Below, one piece after another: positions 50,004-58,636 of a stretch of DNA of 64,000 nucleotides (position 1 is the stretch's first letter; every line of letters starts with the position of its first letter). The notes under the pieces were generated by a model, which was not told where the DNA came from, searched no databases, and worked only from the letters and a program-made list of their open reading frames with translations. The stretch comes from Solimonas fluminis (GTDB lineage: Bacteria; Pseudomonadota; Gammaproteobacteria; Nevskiales; Nevskiaceae), in NCBI RefSeq assembly GCF_002930645.1, contig NZ_PSNW01000002.1, forward strand, positions 372,001 through 436,000, given 5' to 3'. A program made the translations under genes and the position numbers.

Positions 50004-53000
50004 ATGAATGCACGCATTCTGAAGACTGTAGTGACTATCGCCCTGGCTTGTGTGCCGTGGGTGTCCTCGGCCGAGGACATCGACCTGTTTACCGGAGCCA
50101 CGCCCCCGAGCGGAGCCAACCTTCCCAACGTCTTGTTTGTCGTGGACAACACCGCAAACTGGACACAGCCGTTCACGAACGAAATGTCGGCCCTGGCGCA
50201 GACATTCGCCGGAATGCCGGAGAACAAGTTCCGCGTCGGCATCATGTTCGCGACGGAGACCGGCGGGTTCGACAACAATGTCGGCGGTGGCTACGTCCGT
50301 GCGGCGGTGCGCACCATGGACAACGCCAACAAGCTCAAGTACCAGACCTTGATCAATGCTCTCGATGTCGGCTACGACAAGGGCAATGCCGGCTTTTCGG
50401 GCGTGCAGATGGCCGAGGTGTACCGTTACTTCAGCGGCGGCGCGCCTTATGCGGGAAACCAGAAGGCGAAAACCGACTATACCGGCAATGCCTGTTACGA
50501 ATGCCAGAAGCAGATGACGGCAGCCCAAAAGTCCGCCAATGCAGCGGTCTATGCCCTGAGCGGCAATGCCCTGAACTCGAAGAACGCCACGGCCTACAAC
50601 TCTCCCGTTCCGACCGCCAACTGTGCTCCCAGAAACTACATCATCTACATCAGCAATGGTCCCAATCAGGAGGCGGCAGCGCAGGACGCCATCGCGAACA
50701 ACATGCTGACGCAGGCCGGGGGAGCGACGAGCATGATCCCGCTTTCCCCGAACGGTTCGCAGGAAAACCCGGCGGACGAATGGGCACGCTTCATGAAGCA
50801 AAGCCCTCTTGGGGTAACCACATTCACCATCGACGTCGATCCGGTGACCAATGGCCAGGGGCCGGGCTGGACGGCCCTGCTCAAGAGCATGGCCAACGTC
50901 AGCGGCGGCAAGTACACCGCGGTAAGTTCCGGCGCCGGCTCCAGCGCGATCGTCGATGCGATCAACGACATCCTCTCGCAAATCCAGTCTGTGAATACTG
51001 TTTTCGCGTCGGTCAGCCTGCCTGTCAGCGTGAACACGCAGGGCAGCTACCTGAACCAGGTCTATGTCGGCATGTTCCGTCCGGATGGCAATGCCCTGCC
51101 CCGGTGGACCGGCAACCTGAAGCAATACAAGCTGCAATTGGATGGAGACCAGTTGCGACTGGTCGATGCTACCGGTTCGCGGGCGGTGAATACGTCCACG
51201 GGCTTCATTACCGAGTGCGCCCGCTCCTACTGGACCCCCAGCACCATCGACGCCTACTGGACCTTCAAGCCACTGGGTAATTGCATTGCTCCTGCGGGTC
51301 AACCCGTCGATTACTACAAAAATTCCAACAGTCCCGACGGCAACGTGGTGGAGAAGGGCGGACAGGCTTATGTCCTGCGCCAGGCAAGTCCCACGGCGCG
51401 TCAGCTCAAGACCTGCAGCAGCGCCTTCTCGTCTTGCCAGACCACGCTGACGAACTTCGATACGGCCAACTCGGCGCTCACGAGTTCGGACCTGTCGGCG
51501 ACCGTCGCCTCTCCTCGCGATGCCCTCATCAACTGGGCGCGCGGCAATGATGTACAGGATGAGAACACCAACGCCAACTACACCGAAGCGCGACCCTCGG
51601 TGCATGGCGACGTCGTGCATTCACGGCCTGTCGCCGTGAACTTCGGCACTGACGCCTTGCCCAAGATCAGCGTGTTCTACGGCGGCAACGACGGAATACT
51701 GCGATCCATCAACGGCAACCGCAGCGGGTCCATCGGCTCGGTGCCGGCCGGCGGCGAGATGTGGGGCTTCCTGCCTCCCGAGTCCTACCGGCTCATCCGG
51801 CGCAATTACGAGAACACGGAGCAGATCAGCTATCCGGGCATCACCGGCGCGCCGAAGGCCTATGGCCCCGATGGTCCGGTGTCCAGCTATGCCGACGGCA
51901 GCAATCGCTGGATCTACGCGACGATGCGGCGTGGCGGCCGGGTCCTGTACTCGTTCAACGTCGGTTCCTCGAACCAGGCCGATGTCACGTTGAAATGGAA
52001 GCGCGGTTGTCCCAACCTGACCAACGACAGCGGCTGCGATACCAGCGACACTTCATGGAGCCGCATCGGACAGACCTGGGCCGCCCCGGTGGTGGCAAAG
52101 GTCGCGGGCTATGGCAACGGCAGCTCCCCGGTTCTCTTCCTGAGCGGCGGATACGATACCTGCGAGGATGCCGATCCGCGGGCCTGCAGTTCGAGCCGGA
52201 AGGGCAACATCGTCTATGTCCTGAATGCCGACACCGGGTCGGTGCTGACCACGTTCAACACGGCGGCAGGCGTGATCGCCGACGTGGCGGTTGTCCCCGA
52301 TGCGGTTACCGGCCTGGCCACCTACGCGTACGTGGCCGACCTTGAAGGCAATATCTACCGGATCAACATGGGGACGCAGGCGCCCTCGGCCTGGACGATC
52401 ATCAAGATTGCCTCCCTGGGCTGCAGCACGGCGGCCAGTTCCTGCACCGCGGGGCGCAAGTTCATGTTCACACCGGACGTCGTGCGCAGCGGCGACGAAT
52501 TCATCCTGCTGCTGGGCTCCGGCGATCGCGAGAAGCCCTTGCTGCAGTACAGCAGCGCGGCGTCTGTCGAGAATTACTTCTTCATGCTGCGCGACAAGCC
52601 CACGGATGCCAATTGGCTGGCGAACGAGCCCAGCAGCTGCAATGGAACGATCTGCCTCGGCTCGCTGATATCGATCCCAAGCGGGTCGACTACCGCGCCT
52701 ACGCCTGCCCAGCTGGCGAGCAAGAAGGGCTGGTACCTGGGCCTGCGTGCGACCGAGCAAGTGGTTACGGCGTCCCTGACCATCTTCGGCACGGTCAGCT
52801 TCAGCACCCACCAGCCTCAGCAGCCCAGTGCCAATGCCTGCACGAGCGCGCTGGGTACTACGCGCCTGTACAGCCTGTCCTACAAGGACGGTTCACCGGG
52901 GCAGGGCCAAACCGAGCGCTCTGCTGTGCTGCCGCCTGTTGGGTTGCCGCCGTCCCCGGTGGCCGGCATCGTCAAGCTGGATGACGGGCGCCTGGAAGCC

Positions 53001-53111
53001 TTCTGCATCGGCTGCGACAAGGACTCTCCGCTGGAGGCCAAGCGGCCGCCGTTGCCGTCCCTCTCCCTGCCGCGTGAACCTCGGCGACGGCTCTTCTGGT
53101 ACATCGAATGA
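50004..53111 (+). CDS. pilY1: PilY1-type pilus-tip adhesin
   Basis: A 1035-residue exported protein. A signal peptide (cleavage after VSSA, about residue 23) precedes a von Willebrand A-like N-terminal part (NVLFVVDNTANW ... RNYIIYISNGPN ... TFTIDVDP). The C-terminal half is the PilY1 beta-propeller (KISVFYGGNDGILRSINGN, GGRVLYSFNVG, YVADLEGNIYRINMG). It acts as pilus-tip adhesin and regulator of extension and retraction. It is the largest gene in the operon; the stop overlaps the upstream alternative start of fimT. Confidence 0.9.
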   Translation: MNARILKTVVTIALACVPWVSSAEDIDLFTGATPPSGANLPNVLFVVDNTANWTQPFTNEMSALAQTFAGMPENKFRVGIMFATETGGFDNNVGGGYVRAAVRTMDNANKLKYQTLINALDVGYDKGNAGFSGVQMAEVYRYFSGGAPYAGNQKAKTDYTGNACYECQKQMTAAQKSANAAVYALSGNALNSKNATAYNSPVPTANCAPRNYIIYISNGPNQEAAAQDAIANNMLTQAGGATSMIPLSPNGSQENPADEWARFMKQSPLGVTTFTIDVDPVTNGQGPGWTALLKSMANVSGGKYTAVSSGAGSSAIVDAINDILSQIQSVNTVFASVSLPVSVNTQGSYLNQVYVGMFRPDGNALPRWTGNLKQYKLQLDGDQLRLVDATGSRAVNTSTGFITECARSYWTPSTIDAYWTFKPLGNCIAPAGQPVDYYKNSNSPDGNVVEKGGQAYVLRQASPTARQLKTCSSAFSSCQTTLTNFDTANSALTSSDLSATVASPRDALINWARGNDVQDENTNANYTEARPSVHGDVVHSRPVAVNFGTDALPKISVFYGGNDGILRSINGNRSGSIGSVPAGGEMWGFLPPESYRLIRRNYENTEQISYPGITGAPKAYGPDGPVSSYADGSNRWIYATMRRGGRVLYSFNVGSSNQADVTLKWKRGCPNLTNDSGCDTSDTSWSRIGQTWAAPVVAKVAGYGNGSSPVLFLSGGYDTCEDADPRACSSSRKGNIVYVLNADTGSVLTTFNTAAGVIADVAVVPDAVTGLATYAYVADLEGNIYRINMGTQAPSAWTIIKIASLGCSTAASSCTAGRKFMFTPDVVRSGDEFILLLGSGDREKPLLQYSSAASVENYFFMLRDKPTDANWLANEPSSCNGTICLGSLISIPSGSTTAPTPAQLASKKGWYLGLRATEQVVTASLTIFGTVSFSTHQPQQPSANACTSALGTTRLYSLSYKDGSPGQGQTERSAVLPPVGLPPSPVAGIVKLDDGRLEAFCIGCDKDSPLEAKRPPLPSLSLPREPRRRLFWYIE

Positions 53112-53140
53112 GGAGCCCTCTGAATCCGCGAGTTTCCGCC

Positions 53141-53674
53141 ATGTCCCGAAAAGAGCCGGCGCGTGGATTCTCGCTGATGGAACTGCTCATCACCATCGCC
53201 GTCATCGGGATCCTGATGGGTATCGCCATCCCTTCCTTCCGGCAGGCCGCCCTTGCCTCCGAACTGCGAGCGACCGCGAACAGCCTGCTGGTCGCCACCG
53301 TCGCGGCCCGCAGCGAGGCCATCAAGCGCAACGCGGTTGTCGCGCTGTGTCCGTCCTCCAATGGCAGCAGCTGCGGCGGGACATGGGAGCAGGGCTGGAT
53401 CGTCAGTTGTGCCACCAGCGACAACATCAACTGCACGGCGGGAGGAAGCAACCGCCTGGTGCTGCAGGCCGAGGGCAGCGCCGCCGCGGGCGTCCGGGTC
53501 ATCGCCCAGGGAGGAGCTACGACCCTGAACTTTGATCCTACGGGAGCCGCTGCAACGGCGCAGGTGTTCAAGATCTGCCGGGAGCGTCCGCTGGGCAACC
53601 AAGAGCGCGTGCTGACGCTCACGGCCACCGGCCGGGGCAGCATCACCAAGACGACCACCGGCGCCTGTCCGTAG
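53141..53674 (+). CDS. fimT: GspH/FimT family pseudopilin
   Basis: A 177-residue prepilin. The leader MSRKEPARG precedes FSLMELLITIAVIGILMGIAIPSFRQ, followed by a GspH/FimT-type beta domain with four cysteines. ATG 53141 gives a nine-residue leader; ATG 53108, overlapping the pilY1 stop, would give twenty. FimT homologues bind DNA at pilus tips in some bacteria; this has not been shown here. Confidence 0.85.
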   Translation: MSRKEPARGFSLMELLITIAVIGILMGIAIPSFRQAALASELRATANSLLVATVAARSEAIKRNAVVALCPSSNGSSCGGTWEQGWIVSCATSDNINCTAGGSNRLVLQAEGSAAAGVRVIAQGGATTLNFDPTGAAATAQVFKICRERPLGNQERVLTLTATGRGSITKTTTGACP

Positions 53675-53749
53675 CGCCGCCGCTACTGCAATGGCCCCGT
53701 GGTCAGGCGCCGCGACCGCCGAACGCAACGGAAGCCTTGAGCGCTCCGC

Positions 53750-54490
53750 TTACCGCCGGTTCACGCCCTCGTCCTTCAGCGAGAACGGCGTGAAGTCGGT
53801 GTCGGTGTCGAAGGTATCCACGCCCTCGGCCTTCTTCAGGCGGTTCACCACGAAGTAGGTCAGCGGCGTCATCGCCACTTCCACGCCGAGCTTGAAGGCG
53901 AAGTTGAAGGCGATCACGGCGAGCAGGGCGTCGTTGGTCCATATGCCGTAGAAGGCCAGCGGGTAGAAGATCAGCGAATCCACGCCCTGGCCGCAGAAGG
54001 TGCTGCCGATGGTGCGCATCCACAGGTGGCGGCCGCCGAAGCGCACCTTCATGCGCGCCATGACGTAGGAGTTGACGAAGTCGCCGGCCCAGTAGGCCAG
54101 CATGCTGGCGGCCACGATGCGCCAGGTATTGCCGAACACCACTTCCAGCGCCGGCTGCAGGGTGGCGTTCCAGGGCTCGTGGGGGCTGGGCGTCATGCCG
54201 ACGACGATGGCGGACATCAGCGTGGCGAACAGCATGGCGGCGAAGCCGGCCCAGATGGCGCGGCGGGCGCGGGCATAGCCGTAGACCTCGGTGAGCACGT
54301 CGCCGAAGATGTAGCCGATGGGGAAGAACAGGTTGCCGGCACCGAAGGCGAACTCGCCGATGAAGGGCAGCGTGACGGTGCAGACCTTGCCCGGCCCGAT
54401 CAGGTTGGAGCAGAGCAGCACCGCGACCATGCCGCCGAGCAGGAAGTCGTAGTACTTGAAGCCCTGTGCCGGTACGGCCTGCGTGTTCAT
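53750..54490 (-). CDS. yhhQ: Queuosine precursor transporter (YhhQ/VUT family)
   Basis: A 246-residue inner-membrane protein of the vitamin uptake transporter group. It has six hydrophobic helices and the family segments FPIGYIFGDVLTEVYGYARAR, WAGDFVNSYVMARMK and GSTFCGQGVDSLIFYPLAF. It imports queuosine precursors such as preQ0 or preQ1 for tRNA modification. No preQ1 riboswitch pattern is seen upstream of the ATG at 54490. Confidence 0.85.
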   Translation of the reverse strand: MNTQAVPAQGFKYYDFLLGGMVAVLLCSNLIGPGKVCTVTLPFIGEFAFGAGNLFFPIGYIFGDVLTEVYGYARARRAIWAGFAAMLFATLMSAIVVGMTPSPHEPWNATLQPALEVVFGNTWRIVAASMLAYWAGDFVNSYVMARMKVRFGGRHLWMRTIGSTFCGQGVDSLIFYPLAFYGIWTNDALLAVIAFNFAFKLGVEVAMTPLTYFVVNRLKKAEGVDTFDTDTDFTPFSLKDEGVNRR

Positions 54491-54580
54491 CGTCGCCCCT
54501 GGAGTCAGTCGGGGTTCAGCTTACACCGGGATGCTGGTGGGCCCCACAGGCGCGGCGCCGTTGCCCGCTACACTTCGACG

Positions 54581-55621
54581 ATGACCGACGTTTCCACCCC
54601 TGCCCCTGCCGCGCCCTCTCCCTCCGCACCGCGGCTGGAACGCTGGCTGTGGCGTTGCCGGCGCTGGTGGGCGCCGGCCAACTTCGCGCTGGGCGTGGGC
54701 AGCTTCTTCCTGATCAACCGGCAGGAGGTCATGGGCCTGTGGCTGGCGGGCTTCCTGCTGCTGGGCTGGCTGATGATCCTGGCGGAGGGCACGCTGGGGC
54801 AGTGGCTGGCGCGGCTGCGGCCGCAATGGGGCCATGCCTCGCCCTGGCTGCTGCGTTTCGTCACGCAGGGCATCCACCAGGAAACCTTCTTCTTCTCCCT
54901 GCCCTTCCTGCTGCACACCACCACCTGGACTTCGATACAGGCGCTGTTCACGGCGGCGGTGCTGCTGGCGGCGCTGGCATCCTGCTGGGACCCGGTCTAC
55001 CACCACCGGATGACCGGGCGACCCTCGGTGTTCCTGGCCTACCACGCGCTGTCGGTCTACGTGGCGACGCTGATCCTGCTGCCCACCTTCGTGCACCTGA
55101 CCACCACCGAGACGCTGGCCTGGGCGGCGGCGGCGGTAGCGGTGCTGGCGGTGCCGAGCCTGGCGCAGCTGATCCCGCAGCGCCGGCTGCGTCACTGGCT
55201 GGCGTCCTTCGCCGGGGCTGCCGGCCTGGGCCTGCTGGCCTGGCTCTACGGTCCCTGGGTGCCGCCGGTGACGCTATGGATCAACCAGGGCGTGATCAGC
55301 CGGCAGGTGGACGAGCCGGCGCGCGAGCCGGGCCCGCCGCTGCGCGAGATCAGCGCGGCCGATCTCAACGCCGGCGGCTTGTATGCCTACAGCGCCATCC
55401 GCGCGCCGCGCGGCCTGCGCGAGCAGGTCTTCCACCGCTGGCTGCACGAGGGCCGGGAAGTGGACCGCATCCCGCTGCACATCGAGGGCGGCCGCGAGCA
55501 GGGTTACCGCGCCTGGACGCGCAAGACCGGCTTCCCGGCGGACAGCACGGGCGACTGGAAGGTGCAGGTGATCACCGACGGCGGGCAGCTGATCGGGGAG
55601 ATGCGCTTCCGCGTGCGGTGA
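54581..55621 (+). CDS. Membrane protein with DUF5924 and DUF2914 domains
   Basis: A 346-residue protein. The N-terminal two thirds (about 20-240) hold seven or so hydrophobic helices of the DUF5924 type. The C-terminal about 100 residues (LREISAADLNAGGLYAYSAIRAPRGL...VFHRWLHEGREVDRIPLHIEGG) form the soluble DUF2914 domain, expected in the periplasm. The function is unknown. ATG 54581 was taken, with a proline-rich cytoplasmic start. Confidence 0.75.
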   Translation: MTDVSTPAPAAPSPSAPRLERWLWRCRRWWAPANFALGVGSFFLINRQEVMGLWLAGFLLLGWLMILAEGTLGQWLARLRPQWGHASPWLLRFVTQGIHQETFFFSLPFLLHTTTWTSIQALFTAAVLLAALASCWDPVYHHRMTGRPSVFLAYHALSVYVATLILLPTFVHLTTTETLAWAAAAVAVLAVPSLAQLIPQRRLRHWLASFAGAAGLGLLAWLYGPWVPPVTLWINQGVISRQVDEPAREPGPPLREISAADLNAGGLYAYSAIRAPRGLREQVFHRWLHEGREVDRIPLHIEGGREQGYRAWTRKTGFPADSTGDWKVQVITDGGQLIGEMRFRVR

Positions 55622-55630
55622 AGGGCGGCG

Positions 55631-56110
55631 CTACGGGCGGCGGTGCAGGCCCATGAGGGCGAAGAAGGTCCGCGGGCCGTCCTGCTTCGAGGAGGGCGCG
55701 CGGTAGCAGCCCATCGCCCCCAGGTGCTTCACCGCGATGGCCGCCAGCTCCCAGGCCATGGCCTCGTCCTCGATCTCGAAGGCGTGGTCGCGCCCGAAGA
55801 TCTCGTAGCCCGTCAGTTCCTCGAGCGCCCGGAGCCGGCTCGCGCGTTCCCGCAGCGGCGCCAGCAGGCTCGGGTTGGCCCAGGCCCACATCCAGGTGTT
55901 GGATCGCGGGGAGTAGCTGCCGGCCTCGATGACCTCGGCCTCCAGGGCGAGACGGTCGTCGGCGTCGAAGAACTGCAGGCGGCCGATGTTCTGGTCGAAC
56001 CACCAGCGCGCGAACTTCCCGATGCCGTGCCGGTCGGCCAGCGCCTGCTGCTTGTCGTGCAGCTCGTCGTGGGCCGCATCGACGAAAGCCTCGAACTCCT
56101 CTTCCGTCAT
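55631..56110 (-). CDS. DUF6882-like hypothetical protein
   Basis: A 159-residue soluble protein with a helical N-terminus (TEEEFEAFVDAAHDELHDKQQALADRHG) and the pattern ARWWFDQNIGRLQFFDADDR ... GSYSPRSNTWMWAWANPSL, as in the DUF6882 group. The function is unknown. It has a neighbour 14 bases upstream on the same strand, so the two may be co-transcribed. Confidence 0.65.
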   Translation of the reverse strand: MTEEEFEAFVDAAHDELHDKQQALADRHGIGKFARWWFDQNIGRLQFFDADDRLALEAEVIEAGSYSPRSNTWMWAWANPSLLAPLRERASRLRALEELTGYEIFGRDHAFEIEDEAMAWELAAIAVKHLGAMGCYRAPSSKQDGPRTFFALMGLHRRP

Positions 56111-56124
56111 GCGTCCGCTCCGGG

Positions 56125-56466
56125 TCAGCGGACGTCGAGCTTGCCCAGCTTCATCAGCCGCGAGCGCACCGCGCCGTTGGTGCGCTCGTGCGCGGCGGCG
56201 AGCTGCTTGGGCGTGCTGCCGGACTCGAAGGCGGCGACCAGGGCCTGGTCTTCCTCGGGCGTCCAGGGCCTGCCGGTGGCGGCGGGCAGCTTCTGGTGCT
56301 TGCGGGCGGCGTTGGCGGCCTGCTGCAGGGCGGTGACGGCGAGCCCCAGCGCCCGGATCACGTCCGGCTGCTGGTAGGGGCTTTCGGGAGAAAAGACTTC
56401 GCCGGTGGCGGGATCGGTGCCGGCGGCGAGGGCGCGGACGATGTTGAGGGCTTGGGTGGGTTCCAT
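56125..56466 (-). CDS. Small SANT/Myb-like putative DNA-binding protein
   Basis: A 113-residue protein. The C-terminal about 50 residues read RPWTPEEDQALVAAFESG followed by STPKQLAAAHERTNGAVRSR, a Myb/SANT-like three-helix pattern with spaced tryptophan and hydrophobic positions. The N-terminal part is helical. DNA binding is suggested but unproven. The gene stands between the DUF6882-like gene and the efflux repressor. Confidence 0.6.
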   Translation of the reverse strand: MEPTQALNIVRALAAGTDPATGEVFSPESPYQQPDVIRALGLAVTALQQAANAARKHQKLPAATGRPWTPEEDQALVAAFESGSTPKQLAAAHERTNGAVRSRLMKLGKLDVR

Positions 56467-56516
56467 GGCGCGGAATGCTGCCGTGGCCCGCGCCGCGCTG
56501 CAACATCAAGCGGCCC

Positions 56517-57149
56517 TCAGGCCGGCTTCTGCAGCGCCGGGTTGCTGCGCAGGGTCTCGATCACCACGTCCACGCAGCGCTCCATGTGCTCGGCCAGGTC
56601 GAAGGACTGCGGCGCCAGCAGCCAGTTGCTGAGCAGGCCGGCCAGGGTGCCGTGCGCCATCACCGCGGCCAGCGGGATGTCCAGGTCCGGGGAGAGCTGC
56701 CCCTGCGCCACGGCCCGGGTCAGCAGCCCGGTGATCTGTTCGGCGGCTTCGGCGTGGCCGGCCAGCAGGCGCTCACGGATGCCGCCGCTCTCCTCCACGA
56801 TCTCGCAGCGGTGGAAGATGATGTCGAGGATCGGCTGCCAGTCGCCCACGGCGTTGTACAGCACCACCAGCCAGGTGATGCGCAGTTCGCCCAGGGGATC
56901 GTCCTCCTGGATCATCTGGCGGCCCTCGCAGACCACCTCGGTGGGCAGGCGCACGCGCTCGCAGAGGGCGTCGAACAGGTCGGCCTTGTTCTTGAAGTGG
57001 CCGTAGACCGCGCCGCGGGTCACGCCCGCCAGTTCGGCCACGTCGGACAGCGAGGGGCGCGATACCCCCCGGGCGTGAAAGACCTGGACTGCGGCATCCA
57101 GGATGCGTTCGCGGGTTTCCAGTGCCTCTTCCTTGCTGCGCTTGGCCAT
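56517..57149 (-). CDS. AcrR/TtgR-type TetR repressor of the RND pump
   Basis: A 210-residue TetR-family repressor. The N-terminal helix-turn-helix is SLSDVAELAGVTRGAVYGHFKNKADLF, and the C-terminal domain is of the MAATS/AcrR efflux-repressor type (GELRITWLVVLYNAVGDWQPILDIIFHRCEIVEE). It is divergent from the RND operon. The 18-bp palindrome at 57255-57272 lies inside the pump promoter, so drug-relieved repression of the pump is very likely. Confidence 0.9.
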   Translation of the reverse strand: MAKRSKEEALETRERILDAAVQVFHARGVSRPSLSDVAELAGVTRGAVYGHFKNKADLFDALCERVRLPTEVVCEGRQMIQEDDPLGELRITWLVVLYNAVGDWQPILDIIFHRCEIVEESGGIRERLLAGHAEAAEQITGLLTRAVAQGQLSPDLDIPLAAVMAHGTLAGLLSNWLLAPQSFDLAEHMERCVDVVIETLRSNPALQKPA

Positions 57150-57249
57150 CGGCCTTCAATCCTCGATCACGGCTCGCCACAGGGTCCCGGCCCCGGCTGG
57201 CGGGCGGGCCCCTCCCTGTTGCGGCTGTACAACGGGCAGGGATCGTCAT

Positions 57250-57277
57250 TTTACATTCATTCATGAATGAATATAAT
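57250..57277 (+). promoter_or_regulatory. RND pump promoter with embedded TetR operator
   Basis: TTTACA (57250-57255) and TATAAT (57272-57277), 16 bases apart, form a strong sigma-70 promoter. The perfect palindrome ATTCATTCATGAATGAAT (57255-57272) fills the spacer exactly and touches both hexamers. A bound repressor would block RNA polymerase. Confidence 0.85.
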
Positions 57278-57309
57278 GGCCCTGTCCCCCCAGTCCCCAA
57301 GTGCGCATC

Positions 57310-58485
57310 ATGAAAGGTCCCCGTCTTCTCCGCACCACTCCGTTTGCAGTAGGGATGGCCGCGTTCGCAATCAGCGCCCTGGCGGCCTGCACCCGGGCCG
57401 AGGCGCCCCCGGCACCGGCAGCTCCGGAAGTGGGCGTGCTGACCGTGGCCGCCAGTGCCATTCCCCTGGTGGCGGAACTGCCGGGCCGGGTCGAGGCCTC
57501 CCGGGTGGCCGAGGTCCGGGCGCGGGCGGCCGGCATCGTGCTGAAGCGCGAGTTCGAGGAAGGCAGCGAGGTGAGGGCCGGCGATCGCCTGTTCCAGATC
57601 GACCCCGCGCCGCTGCGCGCCGCCCAGGCCAGTGCCCGGGCCAGCCTGTCGCGCGCCCAGGCCACGCTGAAGCTGGCCCGGCTCAAGGCCGAGCGCTATG
57701 CCTCCCTGGTGGAGACCCGCGCCATCAGCCAGCAAGAATACGACGACGCCGTGGCCGCCCGGGAACTGGCCCAGGCCGACGTGAACCTGGCCGAGGCGGC
57801 GCTGGAAACCGCCAGCCTGAACCTGGGCTATGCCACCGTCACGGCACCGATCCGCGGCCGCATCGGCCGTGCGGCGGTCACCGAAGGAGCCCTGGTGGGC
57901 CAGAACGAGGCCACGCCGCTGGCCACGGTGCAGCAGATCGACCCGGTCTACGTGAACCTGACCCAGTCCAGCAGCGACGCCCTGCGCCTGAAGCGCGCAC
58001 TGGAAAGCGGCAGCGCGGCGGAGGATGGCGCGGCGCAGGTGACGATCCTCACCGAGGACGGCCGCGAGCATCCGCTGCCGGGCCGCCTGCTGTTCAGCGA
58101 GGTCAGCGTCGACGAGGGCACCGGCACCATCGCGCTGCGCGCCGAGGTGCCCAACCCCGACCGCAGCCTGCTGCCCGGCATGTACGTGCGCGCCCGCCTG
58201 CAGCAGGCGGTGGCGCGCGACGCCATCACGGTGCCGCAGCAGGCCGTGGTGCGCGCCGGCGACGGTGCCAGCGTCTGGGTGGTGAAGGACGGCAAGGCCG
58301 AGCGCCGCGCGGTGCAGGTCAGCGCCGCCCATGGCGACCAGTGGGTCATCGCCTCCGGCCTCGCCGCCGGCGAGCGCATCGTGGTGGATGGACTGCAGCG
58401 CGTGCAGCCGGGGGCCGACGTGAAGCCCGTGGCCTGGCCGGGCGCGCAGGTCGCGGCCACCGAACCGCCGCCGAAGACGCCCTAG
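57310..58485 (+). CDS. RND efflux periplasmic adaptor (AcrA/MexA-like lipoprotein)
   Basis: A 391-residue membrane fusion protein. Its lipobox is LAAC (near residue 27). It has a split barrel-sandwich/lipoyl domain (AELPGRVEASRVAEVRARAAGIV ... ATVTAPIRGRIGRAAVTEGALV) flanking an alpha-hairpin rich in Ala/Arg/Glu, then a beta-barrel and membrane-proximal domain. It links the inner-membrane pump to the outer-membrane channel. ATG 57310 was chosen over the GTG at 57301. It is the first gene of the operon. Confidence 0.92.
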   Translation: MKGPRLLRTTPFAVGMAAFAISALAACTRAEAPPAPAAPEVGVLTVAASAIPLVAELPGRVEASRVAEVRARAAGIVLKREFEEGSEVRAGDRLFQIDPAPLRAAQASARASLSRAQATLKLARLKAERYASLVETRAISQQEYDDAVAARELAQADVNLAEAALETASLNLGYATVTAPIRGRIGRAAVTEGALVGQNEATPLATVQQIDPVYVNLTQSSSDALRLKRALESGSAAEDGAAQVTILTEDGREHPLPGRLLFSEVSVDEGTGTIALRAEVPNPDRSLLPGMYVRARLQQAVARDAITVPQQAVVRAGDGASVWVVKDGKAERRAVQVSAAHGDQWVIASGLAAGERIVVDGLQRVQPGADVKPVAWPGAQVAATEPPPKTP

Positions 58486-58573
58486 CGGATGTCCTGAAAC
58501 CGTCCGCTCCGACCGGGCGGCCCCGGGGGGTGACGCCGGCCATCGAGGCGGCATAGCCCCAACGTAGATCACC

Positions 58574-58616
58574 AACCGCCGCCCGTACCGGGTCCGGCCC
58601 GGCGCGGGCGGCGGTT
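58574..58616 (+). repeat. Intercistronic hairpin between adaptor and pump genes
   Basis: AACCGCCGCCCG (58574-58585) pairs perfectly with CGGGCGGCGGTT (58605-58616), and CCGGG/CCCGG stack inside around a 5-base loop. There is no T-tract. It lies 20 bases before the pump start and may stabilise the upstream part of the message or tune pump synthesis. Confidence 0.65.
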
Positions 58617-58636
58617 CCTCCAGAGGTTCACAAGCC

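Noticed and set aside
54491-54580. Possible preQ1 riboswitch before the queuosine-precursor transporter
   Set aside because: No preQ1-I or preQ1-II sequence pattern is visible on the minus strand upstream of 54490.
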